From Treponema sp. (lineage in GTDB: Bacteria > Spirochaetota > Spirochaetia > Treponematales > Treponemataceae), in the NCBI GenBank assembly GCA_016290335.1, contig JAEETM010000017.1, forward strand, positions 1-55,682: 55,682 nt of DNA, written 5' to 3'. A program made the translations under genes and the position numbers. The notes beneath the pieces were generated by a model that ran no database searches, was not told where the DNA came from, and worked only from the letters and a program-made list of their open reading frames with translations. This document shows, piece by piece, positions 43,517-52,319 of the stretch. The stretch's first letter is position 1. Each line of letters begins with the position of its first letter.

Positions 43517-44854
43517 TTACTGATAGTATTCTTCTTTATCAGTTGGCTTGTCGTCTTCGTAAATCCACTGCTGCTGCGGAATATTGTTCTGCCATACTCC
43601 ACCGGCAAGACGATGAGCCTCTTCTATTGCGAGCAGCCATTTTGTAATTACCTTGCGCTCAGGCTGGAACTCGTAATAGATTCCATTGAAGAAGCCGCCA
43701 AAGTATGAAGAATCGGTAGACATTACCATAGAAATAAGAGCTGTTGTCGGGCAATGGATTTCGAACGGCTCTCCTGTTGTAGTTTTTGTTCCTGTAAAAG
43801 AAAACTCTTTTCGAGTGAGCTTCATCACACCTTCACCAAAAATCTCAGCAGTTACAGTTTTATCTACATAGTGATCAGCAGGCTCTGTACCAATTTTAGT
43901 TTTTTCTTCAATACAGAAATCAGGATTATCGCGAATCATTCTGTAAACATACCGGCGCTGAAGCTCATACCATACGCGCATATTTTTTGGAACAAGGCAT
44001 TCAGGGCTGTCTGGAATCAAATCATAATATTCATTGATTGTTACACCGTTACCGCAAGCCGTACACTTAAACTTGTTTCCTTCTCCGTGCATGCTCAATT
44101 CGTTGTGGCACTTCGGACACCAGAAAAGATGTTCTTCAAGCTTATTGGCAACAGTATCGTTTCCTGCAAACTTAATGCGGGCTTCTTTGTTCCATTCAAA
44201 ATCATCATTCCAGATAGATTCTGAAATTGCTTCTTCTATTTTCTCTGCTGTAAGCCTCGGATCCTTTACCTGCTCTGCTGTATAAAGCTGGTTTACAGTG
44301 ATGATGACTTTACCCGGTCGGTTTGCAATATTCCATTGAGTGTTAGACATATAACCGCCGGTAATTTTTGTTGTGTAGACAGGAATGCCAAGCTTCTTTA
44401 CAAGCTTACCTGTTCCTGGAGTTATAGGCTGATTAGTACCGGAAATACTTGATTTTCCTTCCGGGAATAAAAGAACACTTCCACCTGCTTTGGTAATCTG
44501 AATGATTTCCTTTATACAGTGAAAGTCGGAAACAAAGTTTTTCTTTGGAATAACCTTGCAGATTTTGAAGATTGCGTGCATATGCGCCCGGTGAAACTCA
44601 ATGTTAGAAGCAACAAAGTTCATAGGCTTTTTGATTGCCATACCAATGTATTCCCAGTCGCAGCGTGAAGTATGATTACTGAATACTAAAATCGGTCCCT
44701 TTGTTTTGTTAATGTCTGTATTGTTTACAACATGTACATTCATAGGTGCTGCCTGTGAACGTGCTACAACCTGTCTCATCACAAAGAAGATAAAAGGATT
44801 AATCGGAACTCCCTTTTTGTTTTCAAGATACTTATCAATATTCAATTCACTCAT
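43517..44854 (-). CDS. PlsC-type acyltransferase with zinc-ribbon extension
   Basis: A glycerolipid acyltransferase with motif I NHTSRCDW (HX4D, about residue 62 from this start), VASNIEFHR, and motif III LLFPEGKSS. The C-terminal half adds a zinc ribbon (WCPKCHNEL, then FKCTACGNG) and a ~150-residue region with no family that I recognise, giving 445 residues where PlsC usually has ~240. The start is ATG 44854 with a strong Shine-Dalgarno (GGAGG). A longer frame to 44944 would run into the hairpin upstream. It probably acylates 1-acylglycerol-3-phosphate; the role of the zinc ribbon is unknown. Confidence 0.82.
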   Translation of the reverse strand: MSELNIDKYLENKKGVPINPFIFFVMRQVVARSQAAPMNVHVVNNTDINKTKGPILVFSNHTSRCDWEYIGMAIKKPMNFVASNIEFHRAHMHAIFKICKVIPKKNFVSDFHCIKEIIQITKAGGSVLLFPEGKSSISGTNQPITPGTGKLVKKLGIPVYTTKITGGYMSNTQWNIANRPGKVIITVNQLYTAEQVKDPRLTAEKIEEAISESIWNDDFEWNKEARIKFAGNDTVANKLEEHLFWCPKCHNELSMHGEGNKFKCTACGNGVTINEYYDLIPDSPECLVPKNMRVWYELQRRYVYRMIRDNPDFCIEEKTKIGTEPADHYVDKTVTAEIFGEGVMKLTRKEFSFTGTKTTTGEPFEIHCPTTALISMVMSTDSSYFGGFFNGIYYEFQPERKVITKWLLAIEEAHRLAGGVWQNNIPQQQWIYEDDKPTDKEEYYQ

Positions 44855-44875
44855 GTTATTCCTCCAAAAAAAAAT

Positions 44876-44970
44876 CAAATAAAAAATCCTGACACTCCCG
44901 TAGAAAATGCCCTCAGCCAGATGGAGAAATCTGTCTTCGGTCATTTTCTACTCCGTATCAGGATTTTTTT
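44876..44970 (-). terminator. Long three-tier hairpin between the AGCS symporter and the acyltransferase
   Basis: Nested perfect stems: AAAAAATCCTGA/TCAGGATTTTTT (44881-44892/44958-44969), GTAGAAAATG/CATTTTCTAC (44900-44909/44942-44951) and CAGAT/ATCTG (44918-44922/44929-44933). On the reverse strand a T-rich tract follows, then the acyltransferase Shine-Dalgarno. It is a terminator for the symporter gene, but also forms the acyltransferase leader. Confidence 0.8.
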
Positions 44971-44990
44971 ATCTGAAATTATTCATTCGT

Positions 44991-46421
44991 TTATTGTAAC
45001 TTTGGATATTTATCAAAGTAAGCTTTTGTTTCTTTAGCAACTACACCGCTCAAAACAATCAAAGCGATACAGTTAGGAATTGCCATCAAACCGTTGAAAA
45101 TATCAGCAATGTCAAATACTGTTGTTACAGTAAAGTATGGACCGATTGCAATAGCAACGATGTAAAGAATACGATAAATCATTACATATTTCATCTTTCC
45201 ATTTGTGATATATTCAAGACATTTTTCTGAGTAGTAATCCCAACCAAGAATTGTTGTGAATGCAAAGAATGCAAGACAAAGCATAAGAAGGAACTGGATA
45301 GAAACGCCGTCTCCACCTAAATCCCATGAAAGAGAAGCAGCTGTAAGTTCAACACCCTTCCATCCTGCAGCCTGATACTGAGCATAGAACTCAGGATTTG
45401 TCATGGCAAGAACGATTGCAAGACCAGTCATTGTACAAACGATAAGTGTATCGATTACAGTACCAGTCATGTTTACAAGACCCTGTTCAACAGGTTCATC
45501 TGTCTGAACTGGAGCAGCAGCGATTGGAGCAGAACCGAGACCAGCCTCGTTAGAGAAGATACCGCGGGCAATACCTTTCTGCATAGAATCAAGAACCTGC
45601 TTCATAACCCAACCTGCAGCACCACCAGCCATAGCCTTCCAACCGAATGCAGACTTAAAGATAAGAACGAATGCAGCTGGAACCTTTGTAGCATTCATGA
45701 TGATTACAGAGAGTCCAAGGAATACGTATACGATAGCCATTGCAGGAACAACTTTTTCTGCAACCTTAGAAATACGTTTAAGACCACCAATAATTACAAG
45801 AGCAGCACAGAGTGTTACAATAACACCACCAATTACTGTTGCCCATGAATAAGAGTTTTCACCAATTACAAAAGCAGTGCTTGTGTTGCTGAAAGCCATA
45901 TTAACAGCAGATGTAATACCGTTGATCTGAGTCATTGTACCAATACCCATAAGACCAGCGAGTGCACCGAATACAGCAAAGAGGATTGCAAGCCACTTCC
46001 ACTTTGGTCCCATACCTTTTTCGATTGTATAGAAAGGTCCACCAAGAATATGACCGTCTTCTTTTACTTCGCGGTATTTTATAGCAAGCATACATTCTGC
46101 ATATTTTGTTGCAGTTCCAAGAATTGCGGCAATCCACATCCAGAAAAGAGCACCAGGACCACCGGCTGCAATAGCAGTTCCTACACCGACGATGTTACCT
46201 GTACCGATTGTCGCAGAAAGTGCAGTACAAAGAGCAGCAAATCCAGAAAGCTCACCTTCTCCTTCATTTTTCTTGAAGATACCTTTGAAGGCTCTTCCCA
46301 ATTTTGTAAACTGAATACCTCTTGCACGGATAGTAAGAATTAATCCAGTAGCAAGAATAAGGATCATCGTAGGGATTCCCCAAACAATGTCATCAATTTT
46401 TGTAACAATTGAGCTGAACAT
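44991..46421 (-). CDS. Sodium:alanine/glycine symporter (AGCS family)
   Basis: A 476-residue membrane protein with about eleven helices. Family landmarks are SATIGTGNIVGVGTAIAAGGPGALFWMW, IFSNEAGLGSAPIAA and MTGTVIDTLIVCTMTGLAIV. It imports alanine or glycine with Na+. The 5' leader carries a glycine riboswitch, so the substrate is most likely glycine. Shine-Dalgarno AAGGA. Terminated by the long hairpin to its left. Confidence 0.95.
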   Translation of the reverse strand: MFSSIVTKIDDIVWGIPTMILILATGLILTIRARGIQFTKLGRAFKGIFKKNEGEGELSGFAALCTALSATIGTGNIVGVGTAIAAGGPGALFWMWIAAILGTATKYAECMLAIKYREVKEDGHILGGPFYTIEKGMGPKWKWLAILFAVFGALAGLMGIGTMTQINGITSAVNMAFSNTSTAFVIGENSYSWATVIGGVIVTLCAALVIIGGLKRISKVAEKVVPAMAIVYVFLGLSVIIMNATKVPAAFVLIFKSAFGWKAMAGGAAGWVMKQVLDSMQKGIARGIFSNEAGLGSAPIAAAPVQTDEPVEQGLVNMTGTVIDTLIVCTMTGLAIVLAMTNPEFYAQYQAAGWKGVELTAASLSWDLGGDGVSIQFLLMLCLAFFAFTTILGWDYYSEKCLEYITNGKMKYVMIYRILYIVAIAIGPYFTVTTVFDIADIFNGLMAIPNCIALIVLSGVVAKETKAYFDKYPKLQ

Positions 46422-46438
46422 AGTTCATATCCTTTAAA

Positions 46439-46488
46439 ATAAAAATAGAGTTTGCAACAATTCCAAATGACGGAAAAGAAACAAACTC
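46439..46488 (-). terminator. Riboswitch-controlled terminator before the AGCS gene
   Basis: Reverse strand GAGTTTG (46482-46488) pairs with CAAACTC (46448-46454) with a 27-base loop, followed by TATTTTTAT. It lies between the aptamer and the Shine-Dalgarno and is the probable expression platform. Confidence 0.65.
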
Positions 46489-46520
46489 TCCAAAGAGAAA
46501 AAACAGAACAATTTTAAATA

Positions 46521-46604
46521 GCTCCGTCCTTTATGCCTGAGATATCAGCTTTAATAGCCTTAACCCTTCGGCGTCCTATTGGTGTATAGGAACTCTCCAG
46601 AGAA
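46521..46604 (-). ncRNA. Glycine riboswitch (single aptamer)
   Basis: Reverse-strand RNA contains, in order, CTCTGGAGAG, CGCCGAAGGG and TCTCAGGCATAAAGGACGGAG, matching the conserved core of the glycine riboswitch aptamer. Only one aptamer copy is seen. It precedes a Na+/alanine-glycine symporter, where such single aptamers typically switch uptake off when glycine is plentiful. Confidence 0.92.
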
Positions 46605-46642
46605 TCAATGCCGTAAAACACGTTACGAACATCAATATTAAA

Positions 46643-46671
46643 ATTATATATGATTCTATGTAAAAATACAA
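46643..46671 (-). promoter_or_regulatory. Promoter of the glycine riboswitch-AGCS transcript
   Basis: Reverse strand TTGTAT, 17 bases, TATAAT, giving a leader of about 215 bases that contains the riboswitch. Confidence 0.75.
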
Positions 46672-46672
46672 C

Positions 46673-46704
46673 AAAAAAAAGGAACTCCATTGCTGAAGTT
46701 CCTT
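46673..46704 (-). terminator. Terminator of tRNA-Cys
   Basis: AAGGAACT/AGTTCCTT (46679-46686/46697-46704), then an eight-T run on the reverse strand. Confidence 0.92.
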
Positions 46705-46709
46705 TCTAA

Positions 46710-46781
46710 AGGAGTGGATAGGAGTCGAACCTACCAATGATGGTTTTGCAGACCAGTCCCTTACCGCTTGGGTACCACTCC
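46710..46781 (-). tRNA. tRNA-Cys (anticodon GCA)
   Basis: Reverse strand begins GGAGTGG and ends CCACTCC followed by a U discriminator, forming a 7-bp acceptor stem. The anticodon loop CTGCAAA gives GCA. The T-arm is GGTTCGACTCC type. U73 is the usual cysteine identity base. No CCA is encoded. It has its own promoter and terminator. Confidence 0.97.
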
Positions 46782-46797
46782 AAAAAAATGTAGTGTT

Positions 46798-46826
46798 AAT
46801 TTATCAGAAATTGCACGACTTGTCAA
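46798..46826 (-). promoter_or_regulatory. Promoter of tRNA-Cys
   Basis: Reverse strand TTGACA (perfect -35), 17 bases, TAAATT, about 10 bases upstream of the tRNA. Confidence 0.75.
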
Positions 46827-46829
46827 CAT

Positions 46830-46903
46830 AGCGAAAGCTTCTGTTTGTTGGTAACAATCATTTTTACTGCTTTCGCTTGCAGTTTTATAAATATAAAACT
46901 GCA
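46830..46903. repeat. Two adjacent inverted repeats upstream of tRNA-Cys
   Basis: AGCGAAAGC (46830-46838) pairs with GCTTTCGCT (46869-46877), and TGCAGTTTTATA (46878-46889) pairs with TATAAAACTGCA (46892-46903) around AA. No T-tract follows on the reverse strand. Possibly the 3' structure of the gene ending at 46922. Confidence 0.6.
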
Positions 46904-46921
46904 CATTTCTCGAAACTTGAT

Positions 46922-47245
46922 TTAATTAGCAGATAGTTCTTTTGCCGCTATGACAGAGCCCAACACGCCGCAGGCACATAAAACCAGATTGCCAATTGTT
47001 CCAAAGCTTATGAATGCACATAAAACGATTATTACGGCTGACATGACAAAAATTGCAATTTCGCGGAGCCAGAACATTTTTTCATTTCCTTCTGAACCAG
47101 CTTCTGTGTTCTCGCCATTATTCTCCCGGCGCTTACCATACTTTTTAATTCTGAATGGGATTGATATTAAAACCGCAACGTATAATACTGCAGCAACACC
47201 GGAAATGATTACATTTATTCCAACTGGCAGTTCAGCTCCACTCAT
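46922..47245 (-). CDS. Small membrane protein of unknown function
   Basis: A 107-residue protein with one membrane segment at residues 8-27 (VIISGVAAVLYVAVLISIPF), a charged Gly/Asn/Glu-rich loop, and two more hydrophobic stretches (FVMSAVIIVLCAFISFGTI and LVLCACGVLGSVIAA). It overlaps the Nudix gene by one base (ATGA-type junction), so it is translationally coupled to it. No family recognised. Confidence 0.7.
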   Translation of the reverse strand: MSGAELPVGINVIISGVAAVLYVAVLISIPFRIKKYGKRRENNGENTEAGSEGNEKMFWLREIAIFVMSAVIIVLCAFISFGTIGNLVLCACGVLGSVIAAKELSAN

Positions 47246-47799
47246 TACTTATTTCTCCATTCAACAAACTTCATAAGGGCTTTTCTGCCGCTTGTAAACG
47301 CAAACGGAATGTTTTCTACATCCTCTTTTGAACGTACCCTGTAAGAGCGGAAACCGGCAACCTCACCTTCCTGTGCTTTAAGATGAGTAATATAATCATC
47401 TATACTTTTATACTCTTCCGGCAGTTTTGCAGTAAAGAAAAGGTCACAGGTATGATATTCAATATTCTTGTACGGATAAACATTCGGGTAAGTACACAAA
47501 AAATGAAAGTCTTTTACATCAATAGACATTTCTTCCTTGCATTCACGGGCAACTGCATCTTCTGCTGTTTCATCAAAATCAACAAATCCACCCGGTAAAT
47601 CAGCGCAGCCCAATTTAGGTTCATTTGCACGTACAGCAAACAGAATGTTATCATCCTTATCATAAATCATAATACCTACAGCGGCCGCAACATTGTTATA
47701 CAGGGTATAACCACAGTCCGGACAAACCCATTTTCGGTTTCCAGGATTCTGAACGTTTCTGCCTCCACAATTCGGGCAATAAATAAAATTGTTATCCAT
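47245..47799 (-). CDS. Nudix hydrolase with N-terminal zinc ribbon (NudC-like layout)
   Basis: A 184-residue protein. Zinc ribbon CPNCGG...WVCPDCGY (residues 8-31), then a Nudix domain with LPGGFVDFDETAEDAVAREC followed by KEEMSID, the Mg-binding box (slightly relaxed at the end). The zinc ribbon plus Nudix order resembles NADH pyrophosphatase NudC, but the NudC SQPWPFPxS motif is missing, so another (di)nucleotide or sugar-nucleotide substrate is likely. Shine-Dalgarno AAGGA. Confidence 0.85.
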   Translation of the reverse strand: MDNNFIYCPNCGGRNVQNPGNRKWVCPDCGYTLYNNVAAAVGIMIYDKDDNILFAVRANEPKLGCADLPGGFVDFDETAEDAVARECKEEMSIDVKDFHFLCTYPNVYPYKNIEYHTCDLFFTAKLPEEYKSIDDYITHLKAQEGEVAGFRSYRVRSKEDVENIPFAFTSGRKALMKFVEWRNK

Positions 47800-47846
47800 A
47801 TCAATTCCTTCTATATATATTTATATATTTTTTTTCTATAAATAAT

Positions 47847-50024
47847 TTACTTAAAACAGCGCATTGTAATTGCATCGGCCAAGGCTTCAGAACGTTTTAC
47901 GGTTTGAATTATGAGTGGAACTATAAGCGGAATCATAACCCGTATCTTAGCCATCACCCCTTTTACCTTTCCAAAGCTTCCCCTGATAATCTGAGTTTTT
48001 ATAATACCGGAGGCTTCATCTACAAGAAGCGGAATAAACCTGAAAATTATTTCCGTAATCAGAATAAAATAACGTACAGGGATTTTTATAAGTGAAAGAG
48101 GTTTCAGCAGTACACTCATTCCATCAATTAAATCGTATTCCGGCGTAGAGATAAAAAATGCACTTATACAGGACAAAGCCGCATACGTTCTGAGAATTGT
48201 TGCAAGACAAAACAGCAGCTTTGATGGAGTTACATAAAACCATTTCCAGCTTGTAAACGCAGCTTCACCTTCCACAGCCGGATGAAAAATCATCTGAAAA
48301 ATACTGAACAGCAGCAGGAATGGAAGAATCTTAATCCAGACAAGAACAAGCCTCTTTAAGCTGAAGCCTGCAAGCTTACAGTAAATTATAGATACACAAA
48401 GCATTGCTGTACAAAGCCATACAGGTCTTACTGCAAGAGAACAGACAAAAAGAAGCAGGAATAACAGGATTCTCCATACAGCAGGAAGATGTTCTAAAAC
48501 TGATTTTTTATTTCTTCGTGCGCCCGCCAGTGATGCAGTTACATTCCTTAAGTTTGCTAACGTTGCTTCAAAAGGATATGGTTCCAGTTTAGTAAGATTT
48601 CCAAGAGTTTTCTTGGAAGGATTTGCCTTTATTTCCGATTCAAAAATTGATTCATCATCTTCTTCACTGTCAAAAACAATGCGGCCCTTATCAATTCCAA
48701 TTTCACGGTCGGCAAAACGAGCTTCATCCCTTTTGTGAGTACTGAAGAAAACTGTTTTACCTTCATCGGCAAGCTTACGCAAAAGCATCATAACTTCATA
48801 GCGTGATTCTCCATCAAGCCCGGCTGTTGGTTCATCAAAGAAAAGGATATCGCTGTCCATTGCAAGTATACCGGCAATTGCAAGCCGTCTCTGTTCACCA
48901 CCGCTTAACTGTACGGTCTGCCTGTCACCAAAAGTTTCATATGGAAGCTTTACCGCCTCCATTGCCTCCACAACCCGCGCCTTTAATTTTTTGCCTTTTA
49001 CTCCAAGGTTTTTCGGCCCGAAAGCAACGTCATCGGCAGCAAAGCTTTCAAACAGGGCATCTGTACAATTCTGCTGGGCAATAACCGGAGCACTCTTACA
49101 ATAAATCTCACCGGAATTACATTTTAAAAGCCCGCACGCAAGCTCCATTACTGTAGATTTTCCAGCCCCGGAAGGCCCTGTAAAAGCAGTAAGAGTACCT
49201 TCATATAAATTAAAGCTCAAATCGGTTAATGTCTGATAGCTTGCTGATGAATCATAATTAAAAGACACATTTGAAAAACGCAGCGAAAGATTTTTCTGGT
49301 CATCATCTTCCTGGTCATTGTTTACAGATTTTTTATATTCATCAAGAGCCGGCCCCAGAATCATTTTTTTATAATCTTCATTGTCAAAAAAGGCTTCGCA
49401 AGTTCCTGTATAAAAGATTTTTCCATCCTTCATACCGATTATATTTTCTGCTTCCTTTATTGCTTCTATATCATGAGTTACGTGGAGGATTGTATTGCCT
49501 TCCTTGTGCCAGTAGCGCAAAAACTCAAAAATACTTTCACGGGAATCGGGGTCAATCATTGCAACGGCTTCATCAAGAATAAGGATATCGGGCCAGATTG
49601 CAAGCATACCGCTCAAGGCTGCTTTTTGTGTCTGCCCCAGAGAAAGTGCAGCCGTAGCCGACTGGGCCTTATCGAGCAAATCTACCACAGTCAGTGATTC
49701 TATTGTCCTGAGTTCAATTTCTGCCTTTGGAAGCCCAAGATTCTGCGGACCAAAAGCTGTATCACGCGAAACTATTCCACTTACGAGCTGGTCCTTTGGC
49801 GACTGAAAAACAAGTCCAATCCGCATATTTTCCTGGATTTTTACCGTACCTTCATCCTGTTTAAGCAACCCGCAGATAATTCTTGTAAGCGTACTTTTTC
49901 CGCTTCCATTAAGTCCTACTAAAGCAGTATAAGAACCTTTTTCTATTTCAAAAGAAACATTATCTACGGCCCTTTTACCTTCGGAATATGAGAAGCTTAT
50001 GTTTTCAGCAGAAATTATACTCAT
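47847..50024 (-). CDS. ECF transporter energising module: EcfA-EcfA'-EcfT in one polypeptide
   Basis: A 725-residue protein. Residues 1-230 are an ABC ATPase: Walker A GLNGSGKST (37-45), signature LSLGQTQK (LSGGQ altered), Walker B ILILDEAVAMIDP. Residues ~245-465 are a second ATPase with GPSGAGKST, signature LSGGEQRR, ILFFDEPTAGLD. Residues ~510-725 are an EcfT-type transmembrane protein with about five helices and the C-terminal coupling helix RSEALADAITMRCF. These three are normally separate proteins that energise vitamin- or metal-binding S components. No S component is in the window, so one or more must be encoded elsewhere. Translation may start without Shine-Dalgarno (TATATT 8 bases upstream). 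Confidence 0.92.
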   Translation of the reverse strand: MSIISAENISFSYSEGKRAVDNVSFEIEKGSYTALVGLNGSGKSTLTRIICGLLKQDEGTVKIQENMRIGLVFQSPKDQLVSGIVSRDTAFGPQNLGLPKAEIELRTIESLTVVDLLDKAQSATAALSLGQTQKAALSGMLAIWPDILILDEAVAMIDPDSRESIFEFLRYWHKEGNTILHVTHDIEAIKEAENIIGMKDGKIFYTGTCEAFFDNEDYKKMILGPALDEYKKSVNNDQEDDDQKNLSLRFSNVSFNYDSSASYQTLTDLSFNLYEGTLTAFTGPSGAGKSTVMELACGLLKCNSGEIYCKSAPVIAQQNCTDALFESFAADDVAFGPKNLGVKGKKLKARVVEAMEAVKLPYETFGDRQTVQLSGGEQRRLAIAGILAMDSDILFFDEPTAGLDGESRYEVMMLLRKLADEGKTVFFSTHKRDEARFADREIGIDKGRIVFDSEEDDESIFESEIKANPSKKTLGNLTKLEPYPFEATLANLRNVTASLAGARRNKKSVLEHLPAVWRILLFLLLFVCSLAVRPVWLCTAMLCVSIIYCKLAGFSLKRLVLVWIKILPFLLLFSIFQMIFHPAVEGEAAFTSWKWFYVTPSKLLFCLATILRTYAALSCISAFFISTPEYDLIDGMSVLLKPLSLIKIPVRYFILITEIIFRFIPLLVDEASGIIKTQIIRGSFGKVKGVMAKIRVMIPLIVPLIIQTVKRSEALADAITMRCFK

Positions 50025-50044
50025 TGTTCAATAATATATCATAA

Positions 50045-50080
50045 TAAAAAAAAGACTGAAAGTACAAACTTTCAGTCTTT
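50045..50080 (-). terminator. Terminator of the FecR operon
   Basis: AAAGACTGAAAGT/ACTTTCAGTCTTT (50051-50063/50068-50080) with a T-run on the reverse strand. Confidence 0.9.
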
Positions 50081-50117
50081 TATAGATTCTCATTTTAAGT
50101 ACGAGAATTGCAGATTA

Positions 50118-51131
50118 TTAATCTTCAAGAGTAATAGTAACAACAACTGTTCCTGTAGTTGGAATTGGAACTTCAGCAGGAACCTGTTCTGCCTTTGTAC
50201 CAGTATTGTTTGCAGCATCTTTTTGAGCCTGTGTATTACCAGTATTCTTTATTTTGTCTGTTTTGTCGGCTGTCTGTGAAGTTGATTTTTCATACTTTCC
50301 TGCTGTTGTAGCTTTTGTTCGCTGACCAGCACCTACAACAATAGAACCATCTGTTGAAGTAGAAGAAATGTCTTTTCCATCAGTTGTGGCATTTGCAGAC
50401 TTATTATTATCTTTATTGCCTGTGTTAGTAGAAGTCGTATCACCAGCATTAGTATTTGAAGCTGTTTCTGTAGTTGCAGTTGTATCTGTAGTTCCTGCAG
50501 TATCAGTGTTTTCAGTAGAATCTGTAGTTCCAGTAGAATCTGATGAATCTGTAGAAGCAGAAGAGCCTGCTTCACCTTCGTTTCCTGATTCTTCTTCACT
50601 TTCTTCTTTCTTATCTTCAGAACCTTCTTCTGTAACAGGAGGAGCAACATAATCCTTTGCAGCAGTTACAACAACGGCACCTTCAGCACAAGTAACAATA
50701 CCACCGGCAGTTACCGTATAATCAGTACCTCGCACAGAAGCTACTGCAACGGCTGTTCGGGCTGTGTAGTCAATTTTCTTATTATCAGTATGTGTTACCT
50801 TTGAACGAACAGCACCTGTGTTTACGTAAAGACTTACAGTATCTTTTGTACCGGAAGTCTTAAGGGTTTCAATTGTAACACGAGTTAAAGCAGGAACAGC
50901 CATAATTGAACCATTCAGGTTGATTCGTGCTTCAGACTGAAAACCAGTATTAATTGTATCGGACTGGGCAATTACATCGCCTGTTTTAAGAGGAATCCAA
51001 TCGCTTCCATTATGGCTTACTTCAACCTTTCCTTTTACATAAGTTACCTTTGCTTCAGCCGAAAATAGCGGCAAACTGATTACCGTAGAAACTATAAATG
51101 CAAGTACTAATTTTACAAGAGTTCTTTTCAT
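50118..51131 (-). CDS. Exported FecR-domain protein with Ser/Thr-rich tail
   Basis: A 337-residue protein. A signal peptide (KRTLVKLVLAFIVSTVISLP, to about residue 25) precedes a FecR-like beta domain, residues ~28-155 (VTYVKGKVEVSHNGSDWIPL, VASVRGTDYTVTAGG), often found on envelope proteins. From ~165 to ~300 the sequence is almost entirely Ser, Thr, Asp, Glu, Asn and Gly, with short repeats such as STDSSDST and TTDTTATTE, a flexible, acidic linker. It ends with a short hydrophobic segment. Probably a surface or periplasmic scaffold. Shine-Dalgarno GGAGG. Last gene of the three-gene unit. Confidence 0.85.
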   Translation of the reverse strand: MKRTLVKLVLAFIVSTVISLPLFSAEAKVTYVKGKVEVSHNGSDWIPLKTGDVIAQSDTINTGFQSEARINLNGSIMAVPALTRVTIETLKTSGTKDTVSLYVNTGAVRSKVTHTDNKKIDYTARTAVAVASVRGTDYTVTAGGIVTCAEGAVVVTAAKDYVAPPVTEEGSEDKKEESEEESGNEGEAGSSASTDSSDSTGTTDSTENTDTAGTTDTTATTETASNTNAGDTTSTNTGNKDNNKSANATTDGKDISSTSTDGSIVVGAGQRTKATTAGKYEKSTSQTADKTDKIKNTGNTQAQKDAANNTGTKAEQVPAEVPIPTTGTVVVTITLED

Positions 51132-51149
51132 AAAATACCTCCGCTTGCT

Positions 51150-52307
51150 TTAGAATGATAATGCAGCTCTAAGAGTTGCTGTAAGGTTATTGTCATTACT
51201 TTTTGATATATCAATATAACTATTTATATCAAGACCAAGCTGTAAATCGGTGAAAGGTGCATAAATAAATGATAAATCGGCTTCCACACCCTTTACTTGA
51301 ACCTCGCTCTCTGGAATAGCCAAAAGAACCTTAGATGTAACACCAACATATACTTTATCTACTACAAAAGAACATGAAACATTTGGAATGATTGCTCCCG
51401 TAGTCTGTGGTGCTGAAAGTGAATTAACAACTGAACGTGAAGTTACACCAAGGAAAGGACTAAGGAATCCATTTTTTCCAGAAGCATATTCTGTTCCTAA
51501 AGAAACACTCATAATATCTGTAGGATACATATACAGACTGAAAGTTGAATAATTCATAATTGATGCAAAATCTGTTGTACCAAAAGCTGAAGCTAAATAA
51601 TAGAAGACTTTATTAGAAAGTGGACCAGAGAACAATAAAGTTCCATAATAACGGTTGTATTTTTCTTCTCCCATATCCAAAACAGCCAAAGCCTGAATAC
51701 TCAAAGCCTGATTAGCAAATAATGAAGGGAACTCAAAAGTTGCACCTGCAGGAACAAAACCGTTTGCAAGATTATAGAACTTATTTTTTGACTCAAAAAC
51801 AACACCATCTTTATTAAGCATGGAAACTGCAAGAGAGTTCAGTAATCCTGTATATCCACCGAAAGCAGAAAATGCAAACTTTCTTCCAGAATATTTTATG
51901 GAAGCTCCATCAAAGTTCTGGATAAAAATAGCAGAAGTACTGTCGGCAAACATATATCTTCCGGCTGAAAAAGAAAAAGTTCCTTTATTAAGTTCATAAT
52001 CACCGTATATTTTAAACAAATCTACATCTGCAACATTTACAAAATCATTATTTCCGTCTGTCACTGTGAACGTATATTTATACATTCCTTCGCCAGAAAA
52101 ATACATTCCGCTTTGTCCAAGAGGAGTAGTAATCCACATATAAAGACTGTTTGATTGTGAAAAAGAAAAGTTATTAAAATTTGGAAGAAGAGCTTGTGTA
52201 TCATTCTTAAAGATTCCACCCCACTCCAAAGAAACAGCTGGTGTAACAAAAACAAAAAGTGCACAAATGGCAGTAATTAAAAATCTATTTTTAACATGAA
52301 GTTTCAT
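51150..52307 (-). CDS. Putative outer-membrane beta-barrel protein
   Basis: A 385-residue protein with a signal peptide (KNRFLITAICALFVFVTPAV). The rest alternates polar and aromatic/hydrophobic residues (YMWITTPLGQSGMYFSGEGM, FSFSAGRYMF, FAFSAFGGYTG), as expected for ~16 amphipathic strands. It ends in ATLRAALSF; a terminal Phe is the recognition signal for barrel assembly. No TPR/Msp or other family recognised. It lies 18 bases upstream of fecR and 12 bases after the first gene, so the operon makes a surface or envelope complex. Confidence 0.78.
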   Translation of the reverse strand: MKLHVKNRFLITAICALFVFVTPAVSLEWGGIFKNDTQALLPNFNNFSFSQSNSLYMWITTPLGQSGMYFSGEGMYKYTFTVTDGNNDFVNVADVDLFKIYGDYELNKGTFSFSAGRYMFADSTSAIFIQNFDGASIKYSGRKFAFSAFGGYTGLLNSLAVSMLNKDGVVFESKNKFYNLANGFVPAGATFEFPSLFANQALSIQALAVLDMGEEKYNRYYGTLLFSGPLSNKVFYYLASAFGTTDFASIMNYSTFSLYMYPTDIMSVSLGTEYASGKNGFLSPFLGVTSRSVVNSLSAPQTTGAIIPNVSCSFVVDKVYVGVTSKVLLAIPESEVQVKGVEADLSFIYAPFTDLQLGLDINSYIDISKSNDNNLTATLRAALSF

Positions 52308-52319
52308 CTGTCATCACTC

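Noticed and set aside
44855..44944. 30-residue N-terminal extension of the acyltransferase
   Set aside because: It would lie inside the hairpin; the ATG at 44854 has a strong Shine-Dalgarno.
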